A stretch of 64,000 nucleotides of DNA from UBA2779 sp965232615 (GTDB lineage: Bacteria; Spirochaetota; Spirochaetia; DSM-2461). Position 1 is the first letter of the stretch, and each line of letters opens with the position of its first letter. The position numbers and the translations under genes were made by a program. The stretch covers positions 1,736,001-1,800,000 of the forward strand of contig OZ246985.1 in assembly GCA_965232615.1 (NCBI GenBank), given 5' to 3'. The notes beneath the pieces were generated by a model. It did no database searches. It was given only the letters and a program-made list of their open reading frames with translations, and was not told the DNA's origin. Positions 47,422 to 55,525 of this stretch are shown here, in pieces.

Positions 47422-48069
47422 ATGAAGCTACAGATTCAACAGTATAATAAAATTCGCGATCTCTATTCCGATGCTGATAAAACTGTTATTGAATCAGAAG
47501 AATTCGATAAGGATAAAGCTTTTGGCATCGGAATTGTAATATTCACATCCGATGAGGTGAATAAAAGCTTACTACACACTGTCGAATTGCTTAAACAGGA
47601 AGATGCTGATCAATTATACATACAGGATGATTATTTCCACATAACCCTGCAACAGATTTCCGTACTTCCAGCATACTTTGACAATTCAATCTATGACAAC
47701 CACATTGACCGGGTCAATTCAACGATAAACAAAATCAAACCTTTCAAGATTACATATCGAGGATTGAACAACTTTCCCAATGTCGTATTTGCTCAAGTTT
47801 TTTCCAAAGACAATAATCTCTACTCCTTTCAACAAAAGCTTGCTGAAGCCATACCCAGGCAGGAATCCCAGCTGGCATTTATTCCCCATGTTTCCATTGT
47901 CAGGTTCACAAGAAAACCAACCAGATTGCTCAAAGCAATTCCCCGATTTGAGAATACTGATTTTGGCAACCAAACCGTGGACAGTATTGCCCTGGTTAAA
48001 TGCAGGCTCCCTTTCAGAGGCGAGCATTACGAGATTATGCGGACTTTCAATCTTGGATCGGGGAATTGA
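47422..48069 (+). CDS. 2H phosphoesterase / 2'-5' RNA ligase-like protein
   Basis: The protein has about 215 residues from the ATG at 47422 (MKLQIQQYNK). Two short H-x-T/S motifs, FHITLQQ and PHVSIVRF, are the catalytic pair of the 2H superfamily, which opens or joins 2',3'-cyclic phosphates and related bonds in RNA or nucleotides. The spacing of about 85 residues between them fits. The open frame extends upstream to 46960, but that part is antisense to the substrate-binding protein gene and lies before the promoter. Its 3' end overlaps ogt by 23 bp in convergent orientation. Confidence 0.8.
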   Translation: MKLQIQQYNKIRDLYSDADKTVIESEEFDKDKAFGIGIVIFTSDEVNKSLLHTVELLKQEDADQLYIQDDYFHITLQQISVLPAYFDNSIYDNHIDRVNSTINKIKPFKITYRGLNNFPNVVFAQVFSKDNNLYSFQQKLAEAIPRQESQLAFIPHVSIVRFTRKPTRLLKAIPRFENTDFGNQTVDSIALVKCRLPFRGEHYEIMRTFNLGSGN

Positions 48070-48586
48070 ATAAATCCCGGGAATAACGGCTTTCCAGTTC
48101 CAACAGTTTTTTCTTCACCTGCAATCCTCCACCGTAGCCGCCTAATCGTCCATTGCTTTCAATGACGCGGTGGCAGGGAATTATTACCGCTATAGAATTG
48201 GCTCCATTAGCGGATGCCACAGCACGTACAGCTTTTTCTTTCCCAATATCCTTTGCTATTTGCAGATAAGTTGATGATGTTCCATAGGGAACCTTCATAA
48301 GAGCTTCCCATACTCTCTTCTGAAAATCGGTTCCGCACAGAAGCAGGGGTATCTCAAACAATTTCCGATTCCCCATAAGATACTCATCAAGCTGCTCCCG
48401 TGTCATATTGAGGATGTCATTATTTCGCTCAATGAACTCAGCTTTGAGACTCTTTTCAATTCGTCTGTTAATGGTATTTATCATTTTCCTATACCGGAAG
48501 TCCAGTATGCAAAGCTTACCTTCAAAGGAACCCAATATGAGTTCTCCAATACTGGATTTATGGTATTGAATATCGACCTGGTTCAT
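48047..48586 (-). CDS. ogt: Methylated-DNA-protein cysteine methyltransferase
   Basis: This suicide repair protein moves the alkyl group from O6-methylguanine to its own cysteine. The 179-residue product contains the active-site VIIPCHRVIESNGRLGGYGG and the DNA-binding region VWEALMKVPYGTSSTYLQIA, in the usual order for Ogt-type enzymes. The start (MNQVDIQYHKSSIG) overlaps the hflX stop by four bases, so both are probably translated from one mRNA. Confidence 0.95.
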   Translation of the reverse strand: MNQVDIQYHKSSIGELILGSFEGKLCILDFRYRKMINTINRRIEKSLKAEFIERNNDILNMTREQLDEYLMGNRKLFEIPLLLCGTDFQKRVWEALMKVPYGTSSTYLQIAKDIGKEKAVRAVASANGANSIAVIIPCHRVIESNGRLGGYGGGLQVKKKLLELESRYSRDLFNSPIQD

Positions 48587-49911
48587 AATACTTCTCCATC
48601 ATTTCTGTCACGCTCTGTCGATGCAATGAACTCTGACAAACGGCTGCAGTCATCTGGACTGAGACGTGCCGTTATCCTGATTTCGTTTTCCCCATATTCT
48701 TCACTGAGAACAGTAGAATCCTGATGCAGCTTTGAGCGCATATCCCACCTGCTTTGCGGGATACGCAGTACAACCATCGGTCGTGCCCTGTCCAGGGTTT
48801 CACTCAGTTTCATCAGGAGTTCCTGCAAACCTGAACCCGTATGGGCCGATACCATCAGTCCAGTTCTGTAGCACATTTTCAGCCTGTTTATATCTTCAGG
48901 ATTCAGGGTATCAGTTTTATTGAAAACAAGCAAATGTTGTGTGTTTTCGGCACCCAGTTCTTCCAGAACACTCTCAGTTACCTTGATATGCTGATCAAGT
49001 TCAGGACTTCCAGCATCAACAACATGCAAGATTACATCAGCCAGAGTGGCCTCTTCCAGGGTGGAACGAAAGGCATCAATGAGATCATGTGGGAGTTTTC
49101 TTATAAAACCGACGGTATCGGTCAGTAGAATTTCCCGCCCACCTATCATTTTCATGCGTCTGGTGGTGGGGTCCAGGGTAGCAAAGAGCTTGTTCCTAAC
49201 ATAAACATCCGAACCACAGATAGCATTGAGCAGGCTTGACTTACCCGCATTCGTATAGCCAACCAGTGAAACCGAGGGGATGGGCTTATCCATGCGTTTC
49301 CTGCGGCGTACTTCCCTCTGTTCCTTCAGCTTAATCAATTTGCGTTTCAATTGGGCAATCTTATCAAGAACCAGACGGCGGTCGGTTTCCAGTTGTGTTT
49401 CACCCTTACCCCGGTTCCCCCTGGATCCTCCACGCTGACGTGACAGATGTGTCCAGGCTCGAGTAAGCCGGGGCAGACTGTATTGCATTCGGGCCAGGGC
49501 AACCTGCAGAACGGCTTCTCTGGTCAGGGCCCTGTCCGCGAAGATATCAAGAATCACTTCCCGGCGGTCAATAACCGCTGTATTCCATTCTTTTTCAAGG
49601 TTCCGCTGCTGTGCCGGTGACAGATCTACGTCAAAAACAACAAGATCAATGTGGTCAGCATGCAGGCTGCGAGCAATTTCATCAACCTTTCCCTTCCCCA
49701 ACAGCCATCGCGGATGGGGTTCCCTCAGATTTATAACAAGACTGACAGCTGTTTTGATTCCAAGAGACCTGACAAGCCTTGCCAGTTCATCAACATGGGC
49801 CCCGGCTTCCTGCCTGCTTTCTGTCTTTATCATTATCCCGATGAGTAATGCATTTTCGCACATCCGGGACATTGGAACCCTTCCATTCATTTCAGCAGGA
49901 ATACTATGCAC
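48583..49911 (-). CDS. hflX: GTPase HflX
   Basis: HflX is a ribosome-associated GTPase that splits stalled 70S ribosomes, notably under heat stress. The 442-residue product has the N-terminal HflX domain (LLGKGKVDEIA, LSPAQQRNLE, RQRGGSRGNRGKGETQLETD) followed by a G domain: VGYTNAGKSSLLNAI (G1), LTDTVGFIRKLPHDLIDAFR (G3) and VFNKTD (G4). The start could be M1, M8 or M14. It overlaps the small upstream gene by eight bases. Confidence 0.96.
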   Translation of the reverse strand: MHSIPAEMNGRVPMSRMCENALLIGIMIKTESRQEAGAHVDELARLVRSLGIKTAVSLVINLREPHPRWLLGKGKVDEIARSLHADHIDLVVFDVDLSPAQQRNLEKEWNTAVIDRREVILDIFADRALTREAVLQVALARMQYSLPRLTRAWTHLSRQRGGSRGNRGKGETQLETDRRLVLDKIAQLKRKLIKLKEQREVRRRKRMDKPIPSVSLVGYTNAGKSSLLNAICGSDVYVRNKLFATLDPTTRRMKMIGGREILLTDTVGFIRKLPHDLIDAFRSTLEEATLADVILHVVDAGSPELDQHIKVTESVLEELGAENTQHLLVFNKTDTLNPEDINRLKMCYRTGLMVSAHTGSGLQELLMKLSETLDRARPMVVLRIPQSRWDMRSKLHQDSTVLSEEYGENEIRITARLSPDDCSRLSEFIASTERDRNDGEVL

Positions 49912-50119
49912 TCTCAGTCTCAGGGACTCTAATTACAAACCCCTGAATTTCATTGCGAACCCGGAGGTCGATGTTGAATTCTTCCTCACCTTCGACAATA
50001 TCTAGAGAGGAAAACTGGCACTGTTCCCTATACTGGATGCCGCTATATCCTTCCGCCAACTGACTTCGTCTGGAAATGCCCGTACAGAGAAACTGTATGC
50101 TGAGTCGTCGATAACTCAC
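49904..50119 (-). CDS. Small protein of unknown function between msrAB and hflX
   Basis: This 71-residue frame (MSYRRLSIQFLCTGISRR onward) is not recognised. It is predicted soluble, with an acidic strand-rich C-terminal half (EEEFNIDLRVRNEIQGFVI). It overlaps the msrAB stop by four bases (ATGA) and hflX by eight, strong evidence for a translated operon member. It may be a small beta-barrel, but that is a guess. Confidence 0.6.
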   Translation of the reverse strand: MSYRRLSIQFLCTGISRRSQLAEGYSGIQYREQCQFSSLDIVEGEEEFNIDLRVRNEIQGFVIRVPETESA

Positions 50120-51156
50120 TTGAACAGTACCAGGTATTCCCCATAACCTTCAGCTTCCATTTTATCTTTCGGAACGAATCTCAGAGATGCCGAATTGATG
50201 CAATAGCGTAATCCGCCTTCCTCCCGGGGTCCATCATTGAAAACATGGCCCAGATGAGAATCGGCATTTTTGCTTCGAACCTCGGTTCTTACCGAAAAAA
50301 GCTTCTTGTCAGTCTTACTGACGAGGAAGTCAATATCAATAGGCCGGGTGAATGATGGCCACCCAGTCCCTGAGTCATATTTATCCGTCGAAGAAAACAA
50401 GGGCTCACCTGAAATAATATCCACGTAAATTCCTTCCTCATGGTTATTCCAGTATTCACCAGTAAAGGCCCGTTCCGTACCATCTTCCTGAGTCACCCTG
50501 TACTGAAGATCAGTTAGTTGAGATCTCAACTCCCTGTCGGTTGGTTTTTTATTCATTTTCCATTTCTCATCCTCCCAGACAGAAGTCAGATATCCTTTTC
50601 TATTCGAACCTGCATAATAGGAATAGTATCGTTCTGGATTTTTTCTGTAAAAATCCTGGTGGTATTCTTCGGCTTCATAAAATGGCGATAACGGCAGTAT
50701 CTCTGTTACAATTTCTTTGTCAAACTTTCCAGTTGCAGATAAGCTTTGTCTGGACTCTTCTGCCAGAAGCTTCTCAGACTGACTGGAAAAAAACACAGCA
50801 GTTTGATACTGTTGGCCTCTATCGTAAAACTGTCCATACCTGTCCGTTGGATCAATATTTCGCCAGAAAACATCCAGTAATTCCTTATACGAGATTAACT
50901 CATCGTCATAACTGACCTTTACTGCTTCGTAATGCCCTGTACCGCCATTAACCACCTGTTCATAGGAGGGATCTTTCACTTCCCCCCCTGTGTAGCCGCT
51001 CACAACAGACCGAACTCCTCGCAGAGATTCAAATGGAGGTTCAAGGCACCAGAAGCATCCACCAGCAAAGACTGCTTCCTGCAACTCAGCTGACAGTATC
51101 TGGATTGAGTATAATCCAAATACAGCAACAAATAGAAATGCCGAATACTTTTTCAT
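50116..51156 (-). CDS. msrAB: Exported fused methionine sulfoxide reductase MsrA-MsrB
   Basis: Both stereoisomers of oxidised methionine are repaired by one chain. From ATG 51156, preceded by the ribosome site AGGAGGG, the product has about 346 residues and begins with signal peptide MKKYSAFLFVAVFGLYSI. MsrA shows FAGGCFWCLEPPFE and GGTGHYEAVKV. MsrB shows TEPP-like framing (WNNHEEGIYVDIISGEPLF), GTGWPSF, LGHVFNDGP and the catalytic cysteine in LRYCINSASLRF. The MsrB part appears to lack the usual paired CxxC zinc site. The longer frame to 51285 runs into repeat sequence and is rejected as start. Confidence 0.93.
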   Translation of the reverse strand: MKKYSAFLFVAVFGLYSIQILSAELQEAVFAGGCFWCLEPPFESLRGVRSVVSGYTGGEVKDPSYEQVVNGGTGHYEAVKVSYDDELISYKELLDVFWRNIDPTDRYGQFYDRGQQYQTAVFFSSQSEKLLAEESRQSLSATGKFDKEIVTEILPLSPFYEAEEYHQDFYRKNPERYYSYYAGSNRKGYLTSVWEDEKWKMNKKPTDRELRSQLTDLQYRVTQEDGTERAFTGEYWNNHEEGIYVDIISGEPLFSSTDKYDSGTGWPSFTRPIDIDFLVSKTDKKLFSVRTEVRSKNADSHLGHVFNDGPREEGGLRYCINSASLRFVPKDKMEAEGYGEYLVLFK

Positions 51157-51180
51157 ATTACACCCTCCTGGTATACTCCG

Positions 51181-51206
51181 GGGTACCTCTAAAAAAATAG
51201 TTTTGC
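51181..51206. repeat. Left end of a type B element, truncated (B0)
   Basis: GGGTACCTCTAAAAAAATAG followed by TTTTGC matches the left 26 bp of elements B1-B4. It then joins sequence normally found downstream of the lipoprotein genes, indicating a deletion or recombination junction. Confidence 0.75.
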
Positions 51207-51320
51207 AGCCCTGCCGCCGGAAGCTGGCCTTGCCTGTCGGCGCAGACACTATCCGCACAATGTACGCTGTCTGCATATCCTTCAAAGCAGAGCACCATGG
51301 GTGCTCTGTAGAGCATTCCC

Positions 51321-52595
51321 CTAAAGAGCAGTACCGCCGTACTCGTAAGCGCCGATGTCGGGACGCCCGGTTCGCGTGTAGCCACGCGCGTCGGTTGCGG
51401 TAAGGTCTATTGCATTTCCGTGAAGAGTTGTAGAGCTGCTGAGTGTCAAATCAGTAAACCAGTTTGTGCTATCCTCACTGTAGTAGAAGGTAAAACTGCC
51501 TACCGTTCCGGACCGCCGCACATACACGCCTTTGTTGATTGCGGCACTGTTTTCCAGCAGCGCAATCGTCTTCACAAACCCGCCGTTATCAGCCAAATTG
51601 GCAGCCAGCTTGGGATCATTTATAATAATATTGTCCTGAGTCACAGTTACCGAATCCGTGCCGCCGCCAATACCGAGTCCGTCATTCGCATTATTATCGG
51701 AAGTCACGCCGGAAGTCGCTTTTATCCCGTGCTGCACCAGGCTGAAGGCGATGGTCATTTTCTCAGCACCGCCAGCAGTTGAGGCATTGTGCATGTAGAT
51801 CTGCTGGCCAACGGTTTTTTGAGTTGCGCCGCCTTTATTGTTCCAGAACAACGAGTTCACGATGGTGGGGCCGCTTCCTACATCGTTGTCGTTATACATT
51901 CCGCCGCCGTCTTCTGCCGCCGTATTGTCGGTGAACGTGACATGGCTCAGGGTGGGCGAAGAGTACCAGTTATACATCCCGCCGCCGCCGGAGTATGCCG
52001 TATTGCCGGAGAATGTGACATGGCTCAGGGTGGGCGAAGAGTACCTGTTATACATCCCGCCGCCATCAGTACTCGAATTCCCATTAGCAATTGTTACTCC
52101 ATAGAGCAGGGCTGTTTGGTCTATACCGCTGTTACGAAAGACACCCCTTGCATTGTCCCCGCTTATTGTGCTCGTTCCGGTGTGTTCCCATTCATTCCAT
52201 CCGCCGACTATGGCCACATGGTTTTTCATTGCAAGGGTGGCTGTCGGCGTGTATATTCCCGAAGCCAGCAGCACAAGATAAATCTTGTTTGCCCCCACAT
52301 CAGTAATACTATCCATAGTTGCCTTTATGTCTCCTGCGGCATTCTCCGAGCTGCTTGCGTTCCCATTGCCTTTCGAAGAGACATATCTGGCTACTATGGC
52401 GGCATTGGCTGCATAGGGCTCAAGCACAGTCTGGACAAGCGAGCCGTATGCGCTCAGATCCGAAGGTACCTTGCCGCTTTCTATAACTGATTTCAATTCA
52501 TGGGTATAGGTGGAACTTCCTGCATCGGCGCAGGAAAGCAACAGCGGTACGAAGACTGCTGACAGAACCAGAAACACTAAAAATCCTCTCTTCAT
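51321..52595 (-). CDS. Choice-of-anchor repeat lipoprotein, paralog 1
   Basis: This 424-residue protein has a lipoprotein signal (MKRGFLVFLVLSAVFVPLLLSC) and a right-handed beta-helix-like body. Two copies of a 22-27-residue repeat are visible (SSPTLSHVTFSGNTA then GGGMYN), resembling polymorphic outer-membrane repeats with FxGN and GGG motifs. The tail DARGYTRTGRPDIGAYEYGG is the choice-of-anchor Q signature. Unlike its three paralogs it has no InlB-type domain after the signal peptide. Type B element B1 lies directly upstream, 20 bp before the start codon. Surface exposure and host or substrate binding are inference. Confidence 0.87.
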   Translation of the reverse strand: MKRGFLVFLVLSAVFVPLLLSCADAGSSTYTHELKSVIESGKVPSDLSAYGSLVQTVLEPYAANAAIVARYVSSKGNGNASSSENAAGDIKATMDSITDVGANKIYLVLLASGIYTPTATLAMKNHVAIVGGWNEWEHTGTSTISGDNARGVFRNSGIDQTALLYGVTIANGNSSTDGGGMYNRYSSPTLSHVTFSGNTAYSGGGGMYNWYSSPTLSHVTFTDNTAAEDGGGMYNDNDVGSGPTIVNSLFWNNKGGATQKTVGQQIYMHNASTAGGAEKMTIAFSLVQHGIKATSGVTSDNNANDGLGIGGGTDSVTVTQDNIIINDPKLAANLADNGGFVKTIALLENSAAINKGVYVRRSGTVGSFTFYYSEDSTNWFTDLTLSSSTTLHGNAIDLTATDARGYTRTGRPDIGAYEYGGTAL

Positions 52596-52615
52596 ATATT
52601 CCTCCTTAATCTATA

Positions 52616-52751
52616 GGGTACCTCTAAAAAATAGTTTTGTAAACCTTGAATCGGGAAAAACGTCCTTTTTTTCATGCTAATCAGTATAACAGTTCCAGGT
52701 TTCTTTCGGAACCCAGGTTTGGAAGATTCAGGGGGTTTCTTAGAGGTGCCC
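52616..52751. repeat. Type B inverted-repeat element B1 with candidate promoter
   Basis: This 136-bp element has ends GGGTACCTCTAAAAAATAG and TTTCTTAGAGGTGCCC, the same terminal repeats as type A, but an unrelated interior. On the minus strand it contains TGTTATACT (TATACT at 52683-52688), an extended -10 box pointing at the lipoprotein gene 88 bp downstream. It also has a hairpin GGGTTCCGAAAGAAACC. Confidence 0.85.
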
Positions 52752-53160
52752 TGGAAATATTCTATAATCGACAAAGAAGTCATTCTTATCCGGGGTATAA
52801 CAGCCCGGAAGAATATGAATTAGAACGTGTGGCTTAACTGACTGTCGTTATATCGGGGATAATTCCACCTCCAGATAAGGCCAGCCGACCGCATAGCTTC
52901 CACCCGCAAAGTCTTTTACCGGCAACTCCATTTTGTCGCTCCAGGCTCCGCTATCGTTCCGGTATGCCCCTGGAAGACCGGCCTCACGGCCACCTTGCTA
53001 TCCCTCACGAGCTGGCGCAGTACGAAACATGCAACCGCAAAGGACGCTTCGACTCTGCGCCGACAGAAACAGATTCTGCCGGCGCAGACACTATCCGCAC
53101 AATGTACGCTGCCTGCATATCCTTCAAAGCAGAGCACCATGGGTGCTCTGCAGTGCTCCT
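52752..53160 (-). pseudogene. Decayed companion frame and hairpin downstream of lipoprotein 2
   Basis: This segment recurs after each paralog. On the minus strand one frame reads GLPGAYRNDSGAWSDKMELP then VKDFAGGSYAVGWPYLEVEL and a stop, the end of a protein I do not recognise. Upstream SFAVACFVLRQLVRD is joined by a one-base frameshift here. A perfect hairpin GCAGAGCACC-ATG-GGTGCTCTGC (53129-53151) lies just after the lipoprotein stop and may end its transcript. No intact gene is present. Confidence 0.6.
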
Positions 53161-54960
53161 CTAAGGAGCTGTACCGCCGTACTCGTAAGCGCCGATGTCG
53201 GGACGCCCGCTCCGCGTGTAGCCCCGCGCGTCGGTTGCGGTAAGGTCTATTGCATTTTCGGGAAGAGTTGCAGTGCTACTGAGAGTCAAATCAGTAACCC
53301 AGTTTGTGCTATCCTCACTGTAGTAGAAGGTAAAACTGCCTACCGTTCCGGACCGCCGCACATACACGCCTTTGTCGATTGCGGCACTGTTTTCCAGTAG
53401 CGCAATCGTCTGCACAAACCCGCCGTTATCAGCCAAATCGTCAGCCAGCTTGGGATCCCCATTGATATTATTGGCCTGAGTCACAGTTACCTGAGCCTTG
53501 CCGCCGCCAATACCGAGTCCGTCATTCGCATTACCATCGGAAGTCGCTTCTATCCCGTGCTGCACCAGGCTGAAGGCGATGGTCATGTTCTCAGCACCGC
53601 CATTTGTGTCATTGAACACGTAGATCTGCTGGCCAACGGTTGTTGGAGTTGCGCCGCCTTTATTGCTCCAGAACAGCGAGTTCACGATGGTGGGGCCGCT
53701 TGCTCCATCGTTGTCGTTATACATTCCGCCGCCGTCGCCTGTCGCCGTATTGCCGGAGAACGTGACATGGCTCAGGGTGGGCGAAGAGTTCGAGTTATTA
53801 TACATTCCGCCGCCGTCGCCTGTCGCCGTATTGCCGGAGAACGTGACATGGCTCAGGGTGGGCGAAGAGTTCGAGTTATTATACATTCCGCCGCCGTCGG
53901 TTGCCGTATTGCCGGAGAACGTGACATGGCTCAGGGTGGGCGAAGAGTTCGAGTTATTATATATTCCGCCGCCGTCGGTTGCCGTATTGCCGGAGAACGT
54001 GACATGGCTCAGGGTGGGCGAAGAAGAGTTATCGTTAAACATTCCGCCGCCGACGCCGCCGTCGTCACTTGCCGTATTGCCGGAGAATGTGACATGGCTC
54101 AGGGTGGGCGAAGAGTTCGAGTTATACATTCCGCCGCCGTCACCGTAGGCAGCCGCATTGCCGGTGAACGTGACATGACTCAGGGTGGGCGAAGAGTTCA
54201 AGTTATACATTCCGCTGCCACCAATACCACTCGACGTTCCATTAGCAATTGTTACTCCATAGAGCAGGGCTGTTTGGTCTATACCGTTGTTACTAAAGAC
54301 AACCCTTGCATTGTCCCCGCTTATTGTGCTCGTGTCGGTGTGTTCCCATTCATTCCATCCCCCGACTATGGCCACATGGTTTATCATTGCGAGGGTGTCA
54401 GTCGGGATGTGTGTTCCTGACGCCAGCAGCACAAGATAAATCTTGTTTGCCCCCGCATCAGTAATATTTTCCATAGTTGCCTTTATGTCTCCTGCGGCAT
54501 TCTCCCAGCTGCTTGCGTCCCCACTGCCTTGCGAAGAAGTAGCGACATACCTGGCTACTATGACGGCACCGGCTGCATAGGGCTCAAGCACAGTCTGGAC
54601 AAGCGAGCCGTATGGGCTCAGATCCGAAGGTACCGTGCCGCTTTCTATAACTGATTTCAATTTATGATGCCACGCAGCATAGAGTGTTATGCTTTCGGTT
54701 ACCGACTGTTCGAAATCATAGACGGTCTGAAAGCTGTCATCGACGTACCAGTTTACAAGGCTGTGCCCTGCCCGCTGCGGATCTTCCGGACGGGACGCTT
54801 TCCCGCCTGATTCGACACTCTGGGATGGCACAGCGCTCCCTCCTCCGCTATTAAAGGTAAGCGTATAGGAGGTTGTGGAACTTTCTGCACCGACGCAGGA
54901 AAGCAACAGCGGTACGAAGACTGCCGACAGAACCAGAAACACTAAAAATCCACTTTTCAT
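53161..54960 (-). CDS. Choice-of-anchor repeat lipoprotein, paralog 2 (6 repeats)
   Basis: The product has 599 residues. Signal peptide MKSGFLVFLVLSAVFVPLLL with lipobox LLLSC is followed by an InlB-type beta domain (TLTFNSGGGSAVPSQSVESG, then ITLYAAW at about residues 90-96). Next come a beta-helix body, six SPTLSHVTFSGN...GGGMYN repeats and the choice-of-anchor Q tail. The six repeats at 53740-54200 are near identical at DNA level, the pattern left by slippage or recombination. The ribosome site AAGGAG lies seven bases before ATG, and element B2 begins 20 bp further up. Confidence 0.88.
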   Translation of the reverse strand: MKSGFLVFLVLSAVFVPLLLSCVGAESSTTSYTLTFNSGGGSAVPSQSVESGGKASRPEDPQRAGHSLVNWYVDDSFQTVYDFEQSVTESITLYAAWHHKLKSVIESGTVPSDLSPYGSLVQTVLEPYAAGAVIVARYVATSSQGSGDASSWENAAGDIKATMENITDAGANKIYLVLLASGTHIPTDTLAMINHVAIVGGWNEWEHTDTSTISGDNARVVFSNNGIDQTALLYGVTIANGTSSGIGGSGMYNLNSSPTLSHVTFTGNAAAYGDGGGMYNSNSSPTLSHVTFSGNTASDDGGVGGGMFNDNSSSPTLSHVTFSGNTATDGGGIYNNSNSSPTLSHVTFSGNTATDGGGMYNNSNSSPTLSHVTFSGNTATGDGGGMYNNSNSSPTLSHVTFSGNTATGDGGGMYNDNDGASGPTIVNSLFWSNKGGATPTTVGQQIYVFNDTNGGAENMTIAFSLVQHGIEATSDGNANDGLGIGGGKAQVTVTQANNINGDPKLADDLADNGGFVQTIALLENSAAIDKGVYVRRSGTVGSFTFYYSEDSTNWVTDLTLSSTATLPENAIDLTATDARGYTRSGRPDIGAYEYGGTAP

Positions 54961-54980
54961 ATACTTCTCCTTAATCTATA

Positions 54981-55115
54981 GGGTACCTCTAAAAAAATAG
55001 TTTTGCAACCTTTGAATCGGGAAAACGTCCTTTTTTTCATGCTAATCAGTATAACAGTTCCAGGTTTCTTTCGGAACCCAGGTTTGGAAGATTCACGGGG
55101 TTTTTAGAGGTGCCC
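54981..55115. repeat. Type B element B2 with candidate promoter
   Basis: This 135-bp copy is nearly identical to B1, with GGGTACCTCTAAAAAAATAG and TTTTTAGAGGTGCCC ends and TATACT on the minus strand at 55048-55053. It lies directly upstream of paralog 2 and is intact. Confidence 0.87.
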
Positions 55116-55525
55116 TGGAAATATTCTATAATCGACAAAGAAGTCATTCTTATCCGGGGTATAACAGCCCGGAAGAATATAAATTAGAACGTGTGGCTTA
55201 ACTGACTGTCGTCATATCGGGGATAATTCCACCTCCAGATAAGGCCAGCCGACCGCATAGCTTCCACCCGCAAAATCTTTTACCGGCAACTCCATTTTGT
55301 CGCTTCAGGCTCCGCTATTGTTCCGGTATGCCCCTGGCAGACCGGCCTCACGGCCACCTTGCATATCCCTCACGAGCTGGCGCAGTACGAAACATGCAAC
55401 CGCAAAGGACGCTTCGACTCTGCGCCGACAGAAACAGATTCTGCCAGCGCAGACACTATCCGCACAATGTACGCTGCCTGCATATCCTTCAAAGCAGAGC
55501 ACCATGGGTGCTCTGCAGTGCTCCT
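55116..55525 (-). pseudogene. Decayed companion frame downstream of lipoprotein 3
   Basis: This is the second copy of the segment at 52752-53160. Here the one-base frameshift is absent, giving RQLVRDMQGGREAGLPGAYR in frame, but TGG has become TGA so the frame stops after RNNSGA. Different copies are thus broken at different points. The same hairpin GCAGAGCACC/GGTGCTCTGC follows the lipoprotein stop. Confidence 0.6.

Noticed and set aside
51157..51285. Longer MsrAB start at 51285
   Set aside because: The extra residues come from repeat sequence. The ATG at 51156 has AGGAGGG upstream and a normal signal peptide.
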